7,679 nucleotides of DNA, from assembly GCA_035391225.1 (NCBI GenBank), contig DAOPKN010000089.1:1-7679 (forward strand). Direction: 5' to 3'. The first letter of the stretch is position 1; the number at the start of each line of letters is the position of its first letter. Origin of the DNA: DAOPKN01 sp035391225. GTDB lineage: Bacteria; Thermotogota; Thermotogae; MWEM01. The translations under genes and the position numbers were made by a program. The notes under the pieces are model-generated. The model searched no databases. It was not told the origin of the DNA and worked only from the letters and a program-made list of their open reading frames with translations. Shown piece by piece: positions 1 to 5,631 of this stretch.

Positions 1-981
1 TTGAAGAAGCACAACAAACAGGGCCAGGTCGAAACCGTTGTGGAACCCGGAAGCACGGTGGATGGCTTTTCCCTTCGCAAAGGGAAGCTGGCGTGGATCG
101 GGCAGGACCCCCAGGGTCTCCAGGAAATCTTTTTGCTAAACGAGGGAAAGGTGGAACTTCCCTTCCCCATCAACTGCCCCGTGTTACAGCAACTTTCCCG
201 CTCCCAGCTGGAGTACATTCCGTTTACCAACAGCGCAGGAATTTCCATCGACGGATGGGTGCTGCCCCCGCTCGACCGCGAAACCGGTAAGCGCTACCCC
301 ACAATACTGGACATTCACGGCGGGCCGAAGGGAGTATACGGCGAGAATTTCTTCCACGAAATGCAAGTGTGGGCTTCCCACGGTTACGCCGTGTTGTTTT
401 GCAACCCAAGGGGGAGCGATGGAAAAGGAGACGAATTCTCCGATATCCGTGGCAAATACGGGCACGAGGATTACCAGGATATCATGGAGTTCGTGGACCA
501 TGCGCTGAAAACGCTGGACTACCTCGATCCCGAAAAGATGGGGGTAACCGGCGGGTCTTACGGTGGGTTCATGACCAACTGGATCATCGGCCACACCGAT
601 CGCTTCAAGGCCGCCGCCTCGCAGAGAAGCATCTCCAACTGGATCTCCAAGTTCTGCACCACCGACATCGGCTACTTCTTCGTCCCGGACCAAAACCAGG
701 GAACCCCGTGGGACAACATGGAAAAACTCTGGCACCACTCACCACTGCAGTACGCTCCAAACGTGAAAACCCCCACGCTGTTCATCCATTCCGAGGAGGA
801 TTACCGTTGCTGGCTGGCGGAAGGGTTGCAGATGTTCACTGCGCTCAAGTACTTCGGGGTGCCCTCGCGCTTGGTGCTGTTCAAGGGAGAAAACCACGAG
901 CTGAGCCGAAGTGGCAAACCCAAGCATCGCATTCGCCGTTTGGAAGAAATCACCAACTGGTTCGACAAGTACCTGAAGTAA
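1..981 (+). CDS. S9 family serine peptidase (acylaminoacyl-peptidase/prolyl oligopeptidase type), C-terminal part
   Basis: The reading frame is open at base 1, so the gene begins upstream; the first codon (TTG) is an internal Leu, not a start. The visible 326 residues hold the last strands of the beta-propeller (about 1-60) and then the whole alpha/beta-hydrolase domain. The oxyanion-hole region is HGGPKG at 106-111. The nucleophile elbow is GGSYGG with Ser186, the acid is Asp267 in HSEEDYR, and the catalytic histidine is His299 in GENHE, so the triad is complete. The HSEEDYRCW and RIRRLEE stretches are typical of the bacterial S9C branch. Such enzymes cleave oligopeptides or N-acyl-aminoacyl peptides, usually in the cytoplasm, and are about 650-680 residues long, so roughly half is visible. 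No signal sequence can be judged. It is followed by its own terminator and converges on the CYTH gene. Family assignment is secure; the exact substrate is unknown. Confidence 0.95.
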   Translation: MKKHNKQGQVETVVEPGSTVDGFSLRKGKLAWIGQDPQGLQEIFLLNEGKVELPFPINCPVLQQLSRSQLEYIPFTNSAGISIDGWVLPPLDRETGKRYPTILDIHGGPKGVYGENFFHEMQVWASHGYAVLFCNPRGSDGKGDEFSDIRGKYGHEDYQDIMEFVDHALKTLDYLDPEKMGVTGGSYGGFMTNWIIGHTDRFKAAASQRSISNWISKFCTTDIGYFFVPDQNQGTPWDNMEKLWHHSPLQYAPNVKTPTLFIHSEEDYRCWLAEGLQMFTALKYFGVPSRLVLFKGENHELSRSGKPKHRIRRLEEITNWFDKYLK

Positions 982-1004
982 TCGTCGAATCTTTCCAAGT
1001 CAAC

Positions 1005-1030
1005 GCCTGCCTCCGGGGAGGCAGGCTTTC
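1005..1030 (+). terminator. Rho-independent terminator of the S9 peptidase gene
   Basis: A perfect 9-10 bp GC-rich inverted repeat (GCCTGCCTCC at 1005-1014, GGAGGCAGGC at 1017-1026) begins 24 nt after the peptidase stop and is followed by the short T-rich tail TTTCT. The tail extends into the last codons of the convergent CYTH gene. On the minus strand the hairpin follows the CYTH stop at once but has no T-run behind it (GTTGACTTGG). It is therefore a good terminator for the plus strand and only a possible one for the minus strand. Confidence 0.8.
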
Positions 1031-1695
1031 TACTGGTACTTGAGCAGTTGGGAAGCTAACTCCCGTGATAGCCAGGAAAAAGAGGGTTTGGTTGAGATTT
1101 GGGGAAAGCAAGCCAGAGCCAGCTGGTGGTTCAAAAAACGCGCCTCCCCCGTTACGTCGCGCACGGCTCGCTGCAACCCCATTTGACGAAGTACTTCCGG
1201 GAAAACCGTCTCGTCCCGGTTTCGCTTCAATTCGATCTCCATCATCGGCACCAAGGTCCCTTCTTCCCCTCGTGAAGAACGACTGGAAACAAAAGGCATC
1301 CAGAAAATATCGAGCACTACCTCCGGCTCTTCCCGAAGCAAGAAGCGCAACTTGGAAACGAAGGGAAAACGAAACAGCGTATCCGGGTCTTCGAGGAACG
1401 GTTGCAAGAAACCCGGGGCATTTTCCGGGAAAACGGCGGTTTCGTTCTCCTGCCGGCGGAAGAAATCGTCATCCAGGCTGGTTTTGGAACTATACACCCA
1501 ACGCTCACTCCACTGCGCCGGAGGCTTGGTGGAATCGGGGAAAAGCGACCAGCGCAGCCTCTGGCTGCTTGAAAGCCTTTCTCCCTTGTCCAAGTACCAC
1601 TGCACGATGGCCGATACATTGATTCTTTCCGCGATAAGGCGGTCCACTTCTTCCTGTGTTTCGAAAATATACTTCCTTTCTACTTCCAACGCCAT
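1030..1695 (-). CDS. CYTH domain protein (triphosphate tunnel metalloenzyme family)
   Basis: This 221-residue protein starts at 1695, where AAAGGAG (1702-1708, minus strand) lies 6 nt upstream; a 13-codon longer frame start has no such site. The N-terminus carries the family-defining ExExK motif (Glu4, Glu6, Lys8 in LEVERK). Further tunnel residues are visible: Gln32/Tyr34, Arg46/Arg48 (RLRW), Lys115/Arg117 (SKLRF), Asp129 and the ExExK-like strand MEIELK (Glu153, Glu155, Lys157). CYTH proteins bind a triphosphate group and divalent metal in a beta-tunnel and act as inorganic triphosphatases, thiamine triphosphatases or class IV adenylate cyclases. Which activity applies here cannot be read from the sequence. 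The protein is longer than the common 150-190 residues, with about 30 extra C-terminal residues. It is the second gene of an operon, 17 nt after the acetyltransferase stop. Domain call is firm. Confidence 0.88.
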   Translation of the reverse strand: MALEVERKYIFETQEEVDRLIAERINVSAIVQWYLDKGERLSSSQRLRWSLFPDSTKPPAQWSERWVYSSKTSLDDDFFRRQENETAVFPENAPGFLQPFLEDPDTLFRFPFVSKLRFLLREEPEVVLDIFWMPFVSSRSSRGEEGTLVPMMEIELKRNRDETVFPEVLRQMGLQRAVRDVTGEARFLNHQLALACFPQISTKPSFSWLSRELASQLLKYQ

Positions 1696-1701
1696 TTGGC
1701 T

Positions 1702-1708
1702 CTCCTTT
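1702..1708 (-). promoter_or_regulatory. Ribosome binding site fixing the CYTH start
   Basis: AAAGGAG on the minus strand, 6 nt before ATG at 1695. It lies wholly in the 17-nt gap after the upstream acetyltransferase stop (TAG at 1715-1713), which supports the short form of the CYTH protein and co-transcription of the pair. Confidence 0.8.
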
Positions 1709-1712
1709 CGTG

Positions 1713-2657
1713 CTACGTTTCTCGAAAAAGGCACCGGAAAAGTTCGATGGTTTTCTCAGCGACGAACCCGTTCCGCGTCAATGCGTTTTGCATGGGCAGG
1801 TTCAACGCATCCACGTCTGCAACCACTTCCTTTGCTCCCCTATCCTGTAATCGAACCATTCCCCAACGAAGAAGTTGCTCTCCGAATCCATTCCCCCTAT
1901 GCTCCGGTACCACCGCGATATGGTTAATGGTTCCCAGGGTATCTTGGATCATTTGGGGGATGACAAGTCCCACCGGATACCCCCCCACGAAGCCAACGAA
2001 CCATTCCTTGGGGTTGTCATCCATAGATCGCAAAAGGGCTTCATGCCTCCGCGCGGCTTCTTCTTCTCCCCATTCCTCCACAAGGGAGGCATCGGAGCGA
2101 TCCAGCGTGTTGCCATACGCATCTAGAAAAACTTGGTGAAACTGTGTGGCAGGCAACTGGGAAACTGGCTGGAACTCCATTGTCCATTCGCCCGAAGAAA
2201 AGGGGATGGTTGCGCAGAATCTTTTCTTTTGCTGGAACAGTTGAAAACCACTTCCTTGCAACCATTTCCGAATCGTGGAATACCCCGAATCGTCGGAGTG
2301 AAGCTGGTACTCGATTTTCCGGATCTTCTGGGCTTGCAGGGTTTCCAGGGACTTTTGGAACAAGGAAATGGTTGTGTCGTCCAAAAAGGGGGGGTCATCC
2401 CCACTTCCAAGATGAGAAAAGGCAAAGCCAAAAAGGCGCAAAGATTGGGGTCCTTTTCCTTCCAACAAACCCCAGCGTGCCAAAACTTGCTCCCCGGAAA
2501 GTATCCAAAAAAGCCATTCGCTCCGGGTGGATCGTTTTTCGAGAAGGCCACCCATCACTTGGGCAAACTGGGGTTCCTCGTTTCCGAGAGAACAGAAATA
2601 GCCCAGACCACGGGAAGTCTCATGAAAATCCGAAAGCCTTCGAAGTTCTTTTTGCAT
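1713..2657 (-). CDS. GNAT family N-acetyltransferase, two-domain with degenerate N-terminal half
   Basis: This 314-residue protein ends in a clear GNAT domain (about 160-314). Motif A is HIAVVPEHRGNGFGEQLL, with the acetyl-CoA pyrophosphate loop R254-G-N-G-F-G259. It is followed by the motif B-like NLPMQNALTRNGF (286-298) and a final strand KTIELFR. The N-terminal half (1-155) has no acetyl-CoA loop, but it ends in IRKWLQGSGFQLFQQKKRF (129-147), which resembles the end of a GNAT fold, so a duplicated and decayed GNAT domain is inferred. GNAT enzymes transfer an acetyl or acyl group to an amine; the substrate here cannot be told. The start at 2657 is chosen because AAAGGAGG (2669-2676, minus strand) is 11 nt away. 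The in-frame ATG at 2666 is only 2 nt from it, and longer frame extensions run into the divergent gene. First gene of an operon with the CYTH gene. Confidence 0.85.
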   Translation of the reverse strand: MQKELRRLSDFHETSRGLGYFCSLGNEEPQFAQVMGGLLEKRSTRSEWLFWILSGEQVLARWGLLEGKGPQSLRLFGFAFSHLGSGDDPPFLDDTTISLFQKSLETLQAQKIRKIEYQLHSDDSGYSTIRKWLQGSGFQLFQQKKRFCATIPFSSGEWTMEFQPVSQLPATQFHQVFLDAYGNTLDRSDASLVEEWGEEEAARRHEALLRSMDDNPKEWFVGFVGGYPVGLVIPQMIQDTLGTINHIAVVPEHRGNGFGEQLLRWGMVRLQDRGAKEVVADVDALNLPMQNALTRNGFVAEKTIELFRCLFRET

Positions 2658-2668
2658 GGTACACATCC

Positions 2669-2676
2669 CCTCCTTT
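2669..2676 (-). promoter_or_regulatory. Ribosome binding site of the acetyltransferase gene
   Basis: AAAGGAGG on the minus strand. It rules out the much longer frame reaching to 3026 and favours ATG 2657 (11 nt spacing) over ATG 2666 (2 nt spacing). It overlaps the likely -35 region of the divergent operon. Confidence 0.7.
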
Positions 2677-2701
2677 GGATTTCCTGGAAATATGCTACAA
2701 T
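2674..2701 (+). promoter_or_regulatory. Probable extended -10 promoter of the PII-like/ABC operon
   Basis: TGCTACAAT at 2693-2701 is an extended -10 (TGn plus TACAAT, 5 of 6 to TATAAT). Only a weak -35 (TTTGGA near 2674-2679) is seen, as is common with extended -10 sites. Transcription would start near 2708, giving a leader of about 22 nt that holds the ribosome binding site of the gene at 2730. Confidence 0.5.
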
Positions 2702-2728
2702 GGAGCGATACTGCACAAGGAGCGATAC
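2697..2728 (+). repeat. Short direct repeat overlapping promoter and ribosome binding site
   Basis: ACAATGGAGCGATAC (2697-2711) and ACAAGGAGCGATAC (2715-2728) are the same apart from one extra T. The shared core GGAGCGATAC recurs with a 17-nt period. The first copy covers the end of the -10 and the expected start site; the second holds the GGAG ribosome binding site of the gene at 2730. It may be an operator or a local duplication. Confidence 0.6.
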
Positions 2729-2729
2729 A

Positions 2730-3113
2730 ATGCCCGAAAAGCCAACCTACCCACTGCCGGACACCGTTTTGGTGGAAACCCTGATACCTGAAGAATTCAT
2801 CGAGGAGTTGCGCAATGCACTCAATCGTGCAGGGATTCTGCGCGTGGGAAACTACGACCACTGCCTTTCGTTCCATCGTACGCAAGGATACTGGCGCCCT
2901 TTGCCCGGATCCTCTCCCCACATGGGAACCCCGGGGGAAATTTGCCATGGAAGCGAATTCCGCGTGTCCTTTTCCTGCGCTTCGGGCAAGGCACGACAAG
3001 CGATGCACATCATTCGGGAAATCCACCCCTACGAGGAACCGCTGCTCTACGTTCTTCCCCTCCTAAACGACTTCTTCCAGGAAAGAGAAAAAAATGGAGG
3101 GATAACCCCGTGA
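2730..3113 (+). CDS. Stand-alone PII/CutA-like protein (insert domain of the YqfO/NIF3 family, COG3323 type)
   Basis: This 127-residue protein starts at ATG 2730, with GGAG 7 nt upstream. An in-frame ATG at 2700 lies on the -10 and is unlikely to be used. The signature motifs of the PII-like insert of the YqfO/NIF3 proteins are all present and in order: a first strand VETLIPEEF (15-23), GNYDHC (40-45), GYWRPLPGSSPHMGTPG (53-69) and IHPYEEP (98-104). The metal-binding NIF3 halves that flank this domain in full-length proteins are absent, so this is the free-standing form. Its fold is a ferredoxin-like trimer-forming one related to GlnB and CutA; its ligand is not established. The stop overlaps the GTG start of the ABC ATPase (GTGA, 3110-3113), so the genes are translationally coupled and a role with the transporter is inferred. 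Residues 112-127 are a short polar tail. Confidence 0.82.
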   Translation: MPEKPTYPLPDTVLVETLIPEEFIEELRNALNRAGILRVGNYDHCLSFHRTQGYWRPLPGSSPHMGTPGEICHGSEFRVSFSCASGKARQAMHIIREIHPYEEPLLYVLPLLNDFFQEREKNGGITP

Positions 3114-3991
3114 TCCTCGTCAAGAACCTTCGGAAGTACTACGGGAAAACGCGTGGGATCGAAGACATCTCCTTCTCCATCTCTCCGGGAGAAATTTACG
3201 GCCTCATCGGTCCGAACGGTGCGGGAAAAACAACGACCATCCGGGTGCTCACGGGTTTTCTTCGCCACGACACGGGGGAAGCCCAGATCGGAGAGTTTTC
3301 CATTCCCCGTGAATTGGGCAGGGTGAAAAACCGGTTGGGGTACCTCCCCGGAGAAGTCAACTACTACCCCGCGTTACGCGTGAAGCAGTTCTTGGAGTAC
3401 AACCGGAGTTTTTACCCCTTCCTCGATCCCCAGGTGGAGCAACAACTGGCCGAGGAGTTGCAACTGGACACCTCGAAACGTTTCAAGGAACTCTCGATGG
3501 GAAACAAGAAAAAGGTCGGAATATACCAAGCATTGGTCCACCAACCGGATTTCTTAGTGCTGGACGAACCCACCAATGGTTTGGATCCGTTACTGCAACA
3601 GACACTGTACTCCCTTTTGGAACGCCAACGCGCCAAGGGCTGCACGATACTTTTTTCGTCGCACAACCTGGCGGAAGTCGAACGCATCTGTGACCGGGTG
3701 GGAATTGTCCGCAAGGGAAAAATCGTGCTGGAAGCCTCCATCGAGCAACTCAAAAAATGGTCTCGGCGTCTGGTCACGGTTTGGGATTTGCATCCCATAG
3801 CCCCGTTGCAAAAAGAGTTTGACCTCGTCGTGCAATCGGGAAAGCAAGTGGTTTTTTCCCTACCTCCAGAAAAAATCAAAACCTTCCTGGGCCGTTTGGC
3901 GCAATGCCATTTTTCGGACCTCTCCATTCGCCAACCCACTCTGGAAGAAACCTTCATGGAATACTACCGGGAAGGGGGCCCACAAGAATGA
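3110..3991 (+). CDS. ABC-2 type transporter ATP-binding protein
   Basis: This 293-residue ATPase starts at GTG 3110, with GGAGGG (3096-3101) 8 nt upstream; the start overlaps the previous stop by 4 nt. Walker A is GPNGAGKTT (34-42), the signature is LSMGNKKK (128-135), Walker B is FLVLDEP (148-154), the D-loop is GLDP (157-160) and the switch histidine is His185 in SSHNL. At the Q-loop the sequence is GYLPGE, with Gly81 where most relatives have Gln, a variation known in this exporter branch. Residues 220-293 form the usual C-terminal extension of DrrA/CcmA-like ATPases, ending in PTLEETFMEYY. It would energise export by the permease whose start overlaps its stop (ATGA). The substrate is unknown; antibiotics, lipids and peptides are typical of the family. 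Confidence 0.95.
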   Translation: MILVKNLRKYYGKTRGIEDISFSISPGEIYGLIGPNGAGKTTTIRVLTGFLRHDTGEAQIGEFSIPRELGRVKNRLGYLPGEVNYYPALRVKQFLEYNRSFYPFLDPQVEQQLAEELQLDTSKRFKELSMGNKKKVGIYQALVHQPDFLVLDEPTNGLDPLLQQTLYSLLERQRAKGCTILFSSHNLAEVERICDRVGIVRKGKIVLEASIEQLKKWSRRLVTVWDLHPIAPLQKEFDLVVQSGKQVVFSLPPEKIKTFLGRLAQCHFSDLSIRQPTLEETFMEYYREGGPQE

Positions 3992-4794
3992 ACGTGTTCC
4001 GCCGGGAATTTTCCTTCCAGCTTCGCTACACCCTGATCTGGACCATCGTGCTCCTCCTCTGGGCACTGATGTTCATCCCGGTGACGGGGCAAATCATGGA
4101 AGAAATGGACACCATCATCCAGTTCTTTGACAAGTTCCCCAAGGCCCTGCTTCGCACGTTCAACATGGACGCGGAAATGTTCTCCAAACCCGAAGGGGTC
4201 TTTGGTTCCGAGGGAATGAGCTTCGCGTACATCCTGGGTGGTATCTTCGCATCGCTTTTGGCGGGAAGGGTTTTCGCGCGCGAATACGAGGAAAAAACCA
4301 TCGAGTACCTCCTGGTGAAACCGCTGTCCCGGCGTTCCCTCTTCGTACAAAAAGCGCTGTGCATGGTGTTGTTCCTGCTGTTTTCCGGCGTGCTGTTCGG
4401 CGGCAGCATTCAACTTCTTTTCCGGGCGTTCATCGGTCCCAAGTACGCGTTCAGCACTACGGTTCTGTTGGGATTCGCGCTGTACGAAATCGTGGTAATG
4501 CTATTCTTCGGAGCCATAAGCGCACTGGTCTCGGTCATCGCGCAGAGCACGACGCTCAACACCGCGATTTCCATGGCCCTGGTCATTTTCATGTACTTCG
4601 GTTCCACACTGGTAGACCTTAACCCCGCGTTGGGTTGGATGCGTTACGCGAGTATCTTTCCCTACATCCCGCTCATCGATACCGTGAAAAACGAGCAGGT
4701 GTTTTGGGCAAACTCGCTCTGGATCGCAGCGCTTTCCGGGGTGATCTTGCTGGTTGCGTTACGGGTGTTCGAAAAGAAAGAGATCCGGATCTAA
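3988..4794 (+). CDS. ABC-2 type transporter permease
   Basis: This 268-residue membrane protein begins within the ATPase stop (ATGA, 3988-3991). Six hydrophobic segments are visible at about 15-33, 79-95, 121-142, 156-184, 191-209 and 242-260. The amphipathic loop after the second segment, REYEEKTIEYLLVKPLSRR (98-116), is the coupling-helix region characteristic of ABC-2 permeases of the PF12679 type. With a dimer of the neighbouring ATPase it would form a cytoplasmic-membrane exporter. Only one permease gene is present, so a homodimer is expected. The N-terminus has no signal peptide and the C-terminus is basic and cytosolic. The stop overlaps the stop of the convergent gene, and no terminator is seen after it. 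Confidence 0.92.
   Translation: MNVFRREFSFQLRYTLIWTIVLLLWALMFIPVTGQIMEEMDTIIQFFDKFPKALLRTFNMDAEMFSKPEGVFGSEGMSFAYILGGIFASLLAGRVFAREYEEKTIEYLLVKPLSRRSLFVQKALCMVLFLLFSGVLFGGSIQLLFRAFIGPKYAFSTTVLLGFALYEIVVMLFFGAISALVSVIAQSTTLNTAISMALVIFMYFGSTLVDLNPALGWMRYASIFPYIPLIDTVKNEQVFWANSLWIAALSGVILLVALRVFEKKEIRI
4781..4792. repeat. 12-bp perfect palindrome at the convergent stop codons
   Basis: AGATCCGGATCT is its own reverse complement and covers the last permease codons and the beginning of both stop codons. On the minus strand it is followed by the pyrimidine-rich CTTTCTTTTC, so it could be a weak terminator for the minus-strand gene. The possible stem is only 4 bp with a 4-nt loop, and chance is a fair explanation. 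Confidence 0.4.
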
Positions 4795-5504
4795 ACCAGC
4801 GAAGCGGGGGAAATCGCAAACAACAGTTTTCGACCACGCTTCCCCACGGTGTGAAAAACGCCTGCCTTCCGGTAGGTGTAGGAAATTTTGGACGCCAGGT
4901 TGGGAGAAACCCCCAACAGTCCCACCAAGTTTTCGTTGCCAAAAACCGGAGGGAGCTCAACAGGGAGAAGCTCTGCCAGGCCGGAAAGCCCGCGAATCAC
5001 GTGCGAGCGGTGCACGCATTCCAGGACTCGCTGCTGCACTTGCACCCCTTTCCTTCGCCAGCTCCCCTTGCCGTTATCGCAACGTGTTTCCTCCACGCTC
5101 ACCTCCAACACCTGCATGGTGAACCCCGCTTGGTGAAACAACTCCGGTGAGAAGATCCACTCCGCGAATAGGTCCCACAGGGTTTGATGCGCAGGTGACT
5201 TCCTGCGCAGAACCGATGCACCGCTACTGGGGTCTAAGTAATGGAGCGTTTTCTCCACGATAATCGGCATCACAACCCGCACGGGGTGCTTCGGGAGAAG
5301 TGCAAAAAGCTTGGGAACGATCTTCCCCAGGTTACGGGTTTGAATCTCGATCAATTCCTCCCCGCGCACCAGGTCGATCACGTAGCCCTCCAGCGGAACC
5401 TCCAACCGGTCACCGGGCTCGAACATCCATTCCTTGATTCCCGCGTGCAGTTGGCTTTCGTTGTACAGGTTGATGCCGTTTGTTTCTGGGGAAAAACCAT
5501 CCAT
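4791..5504 (-). CDS. Conserved uncharacterised protein, PD-(D/E)xK-nuclease-like core plus winged helix
   Basis: This 237-residue protein starts at ATG 5504, with GAGG 7 nt upstream. I recognise it as a conserved but unnamed family and cannot give a function. Residues 14-85 look like a small restriction-endonuclease-like core: a helix with Glu16, GYVIDLVRGEELIEIQTRN (40-58) with Asp44, Glu53 and Gln55 spaced as in a D...ExQ active site, then the strand VRVVMPI (75-81). ExQ in place of ExK is known in BglII. Residues 100-165 are charged (RRKSP, SWRRKG). Residues 187-230 resemble a winged helix (VFGNENLVGLLGVSP, then the wing VGKRGRKLLFAI). DNA binding is inferred; nuclease activity is a guess. 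The stop overlaps that of the permease by 4 nt. It may be transcribed from the extended -10 at 5539-5547. Confidence 0.75.
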   Translation of the reverse strand: MDGFSPETNGINLYNESQLHAGIKEWMFEPGDRLEVPLEGYVIDLVRGEELIEIQTRNLGKIVPKLFALLPKHPVRVVMPIIVEKTLHYLDPSSGASVLRRKSPAHQTLWDLFAEWIFSPELFHQAGFTMQVLEVSVEETRCDNGKGSWRRKGVQVQQRVLECVHRSHVIRGLSGLAELLPVELPPVFGNENLVGLLGVSPNLASKISYTYRKAGVFHTVGKRGRKLLFAISPASLV

Positions 5505-5518
5505 CTTCAGACCTCGAC

Positions 5519-5548
5519 TTGGAATATCGTGTGGGAAAATGATACCAT
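5519..5548 (+). promoter_or_regulatory. Possible promoter of the lipoprotein genes
   Basis: TTGGAA (5519-5524) and TACCAT (5543-5548) are separated by 18 nt, each matching the sigma-70 consensus at 4 of 6 positions. It would start near 5555, leaving a leader of about 75 nt that holds the palindrome GTACCGGTAC (5575-5584). It overlaps the opposite-strand -10 at 5539-5547. The match is weak. Confidence 0.25.
5539..5547 (-). promoter_or_regulatory. Possible extended -10 promoter of the nuclease-like gene
   Basis: On the minus strand the bases read TGGTATCAT, an extended -10 (TGn plus TATCAT). It would give a start near 5532 and a leader of about 28 nt before ATG 5504. No convincing -35 is seen at the usual distance. 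Confidence 0.4.
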
Positions 5549-5574
5549 GAAAAGACGAGAAACAGGGAACGGGC

Positions 5575-5584
5575 GTACCGGTAC
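5575..5584. repeat. 10-bp palindrome in the lipoprotein leader
   Basis: GTACCGGTAC is perfectly self-complementary and lies in the 127-nt gap between the two divergent genes, about 48 nt before the lipoprotein start. It could bind a dimeric regulator, but at this length chance is possible. Confidence 0.35.
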
Positions 5585-5631
5585 AGAAAAATGAGGCAAA
5601 GGGAATATCTCAAGTCCGGAAGGTGGTCCCG

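Noticed and set aside
1..3. TTG at base 1 as the peptidase start
   Set aside because: The following residues match the end of a beta-propeller, so the frame continues upstream of the window.
184..738. Minus-strand open frame opposite the S9 peptidase
   Set aside because: The plus strand encodes the conserved catalytic domain, and the antisense translation is low-complexity with no motif.
2133..2729. Upstream extension of the PII-like protein frame
   Set aside because: It runs antisense through the acetyltransferase gene; the motifs begin after ATG 2730, which has a proper ribosome binding site.
2658..3026. Upstream extension of the acetyltransferase frame
   Set aside because: It would cross the divergent PII-like gene, and a strong AAAGGAGG site at 2669-2676 marks a start at 2657.
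5547..5594. Possible 15-codon leader ORF before the lipoprotein gene
   Set aside because: No ribosome binding site lies before its ATG, the peptide has no stalling motif, and its start falls on the candidate promoter.
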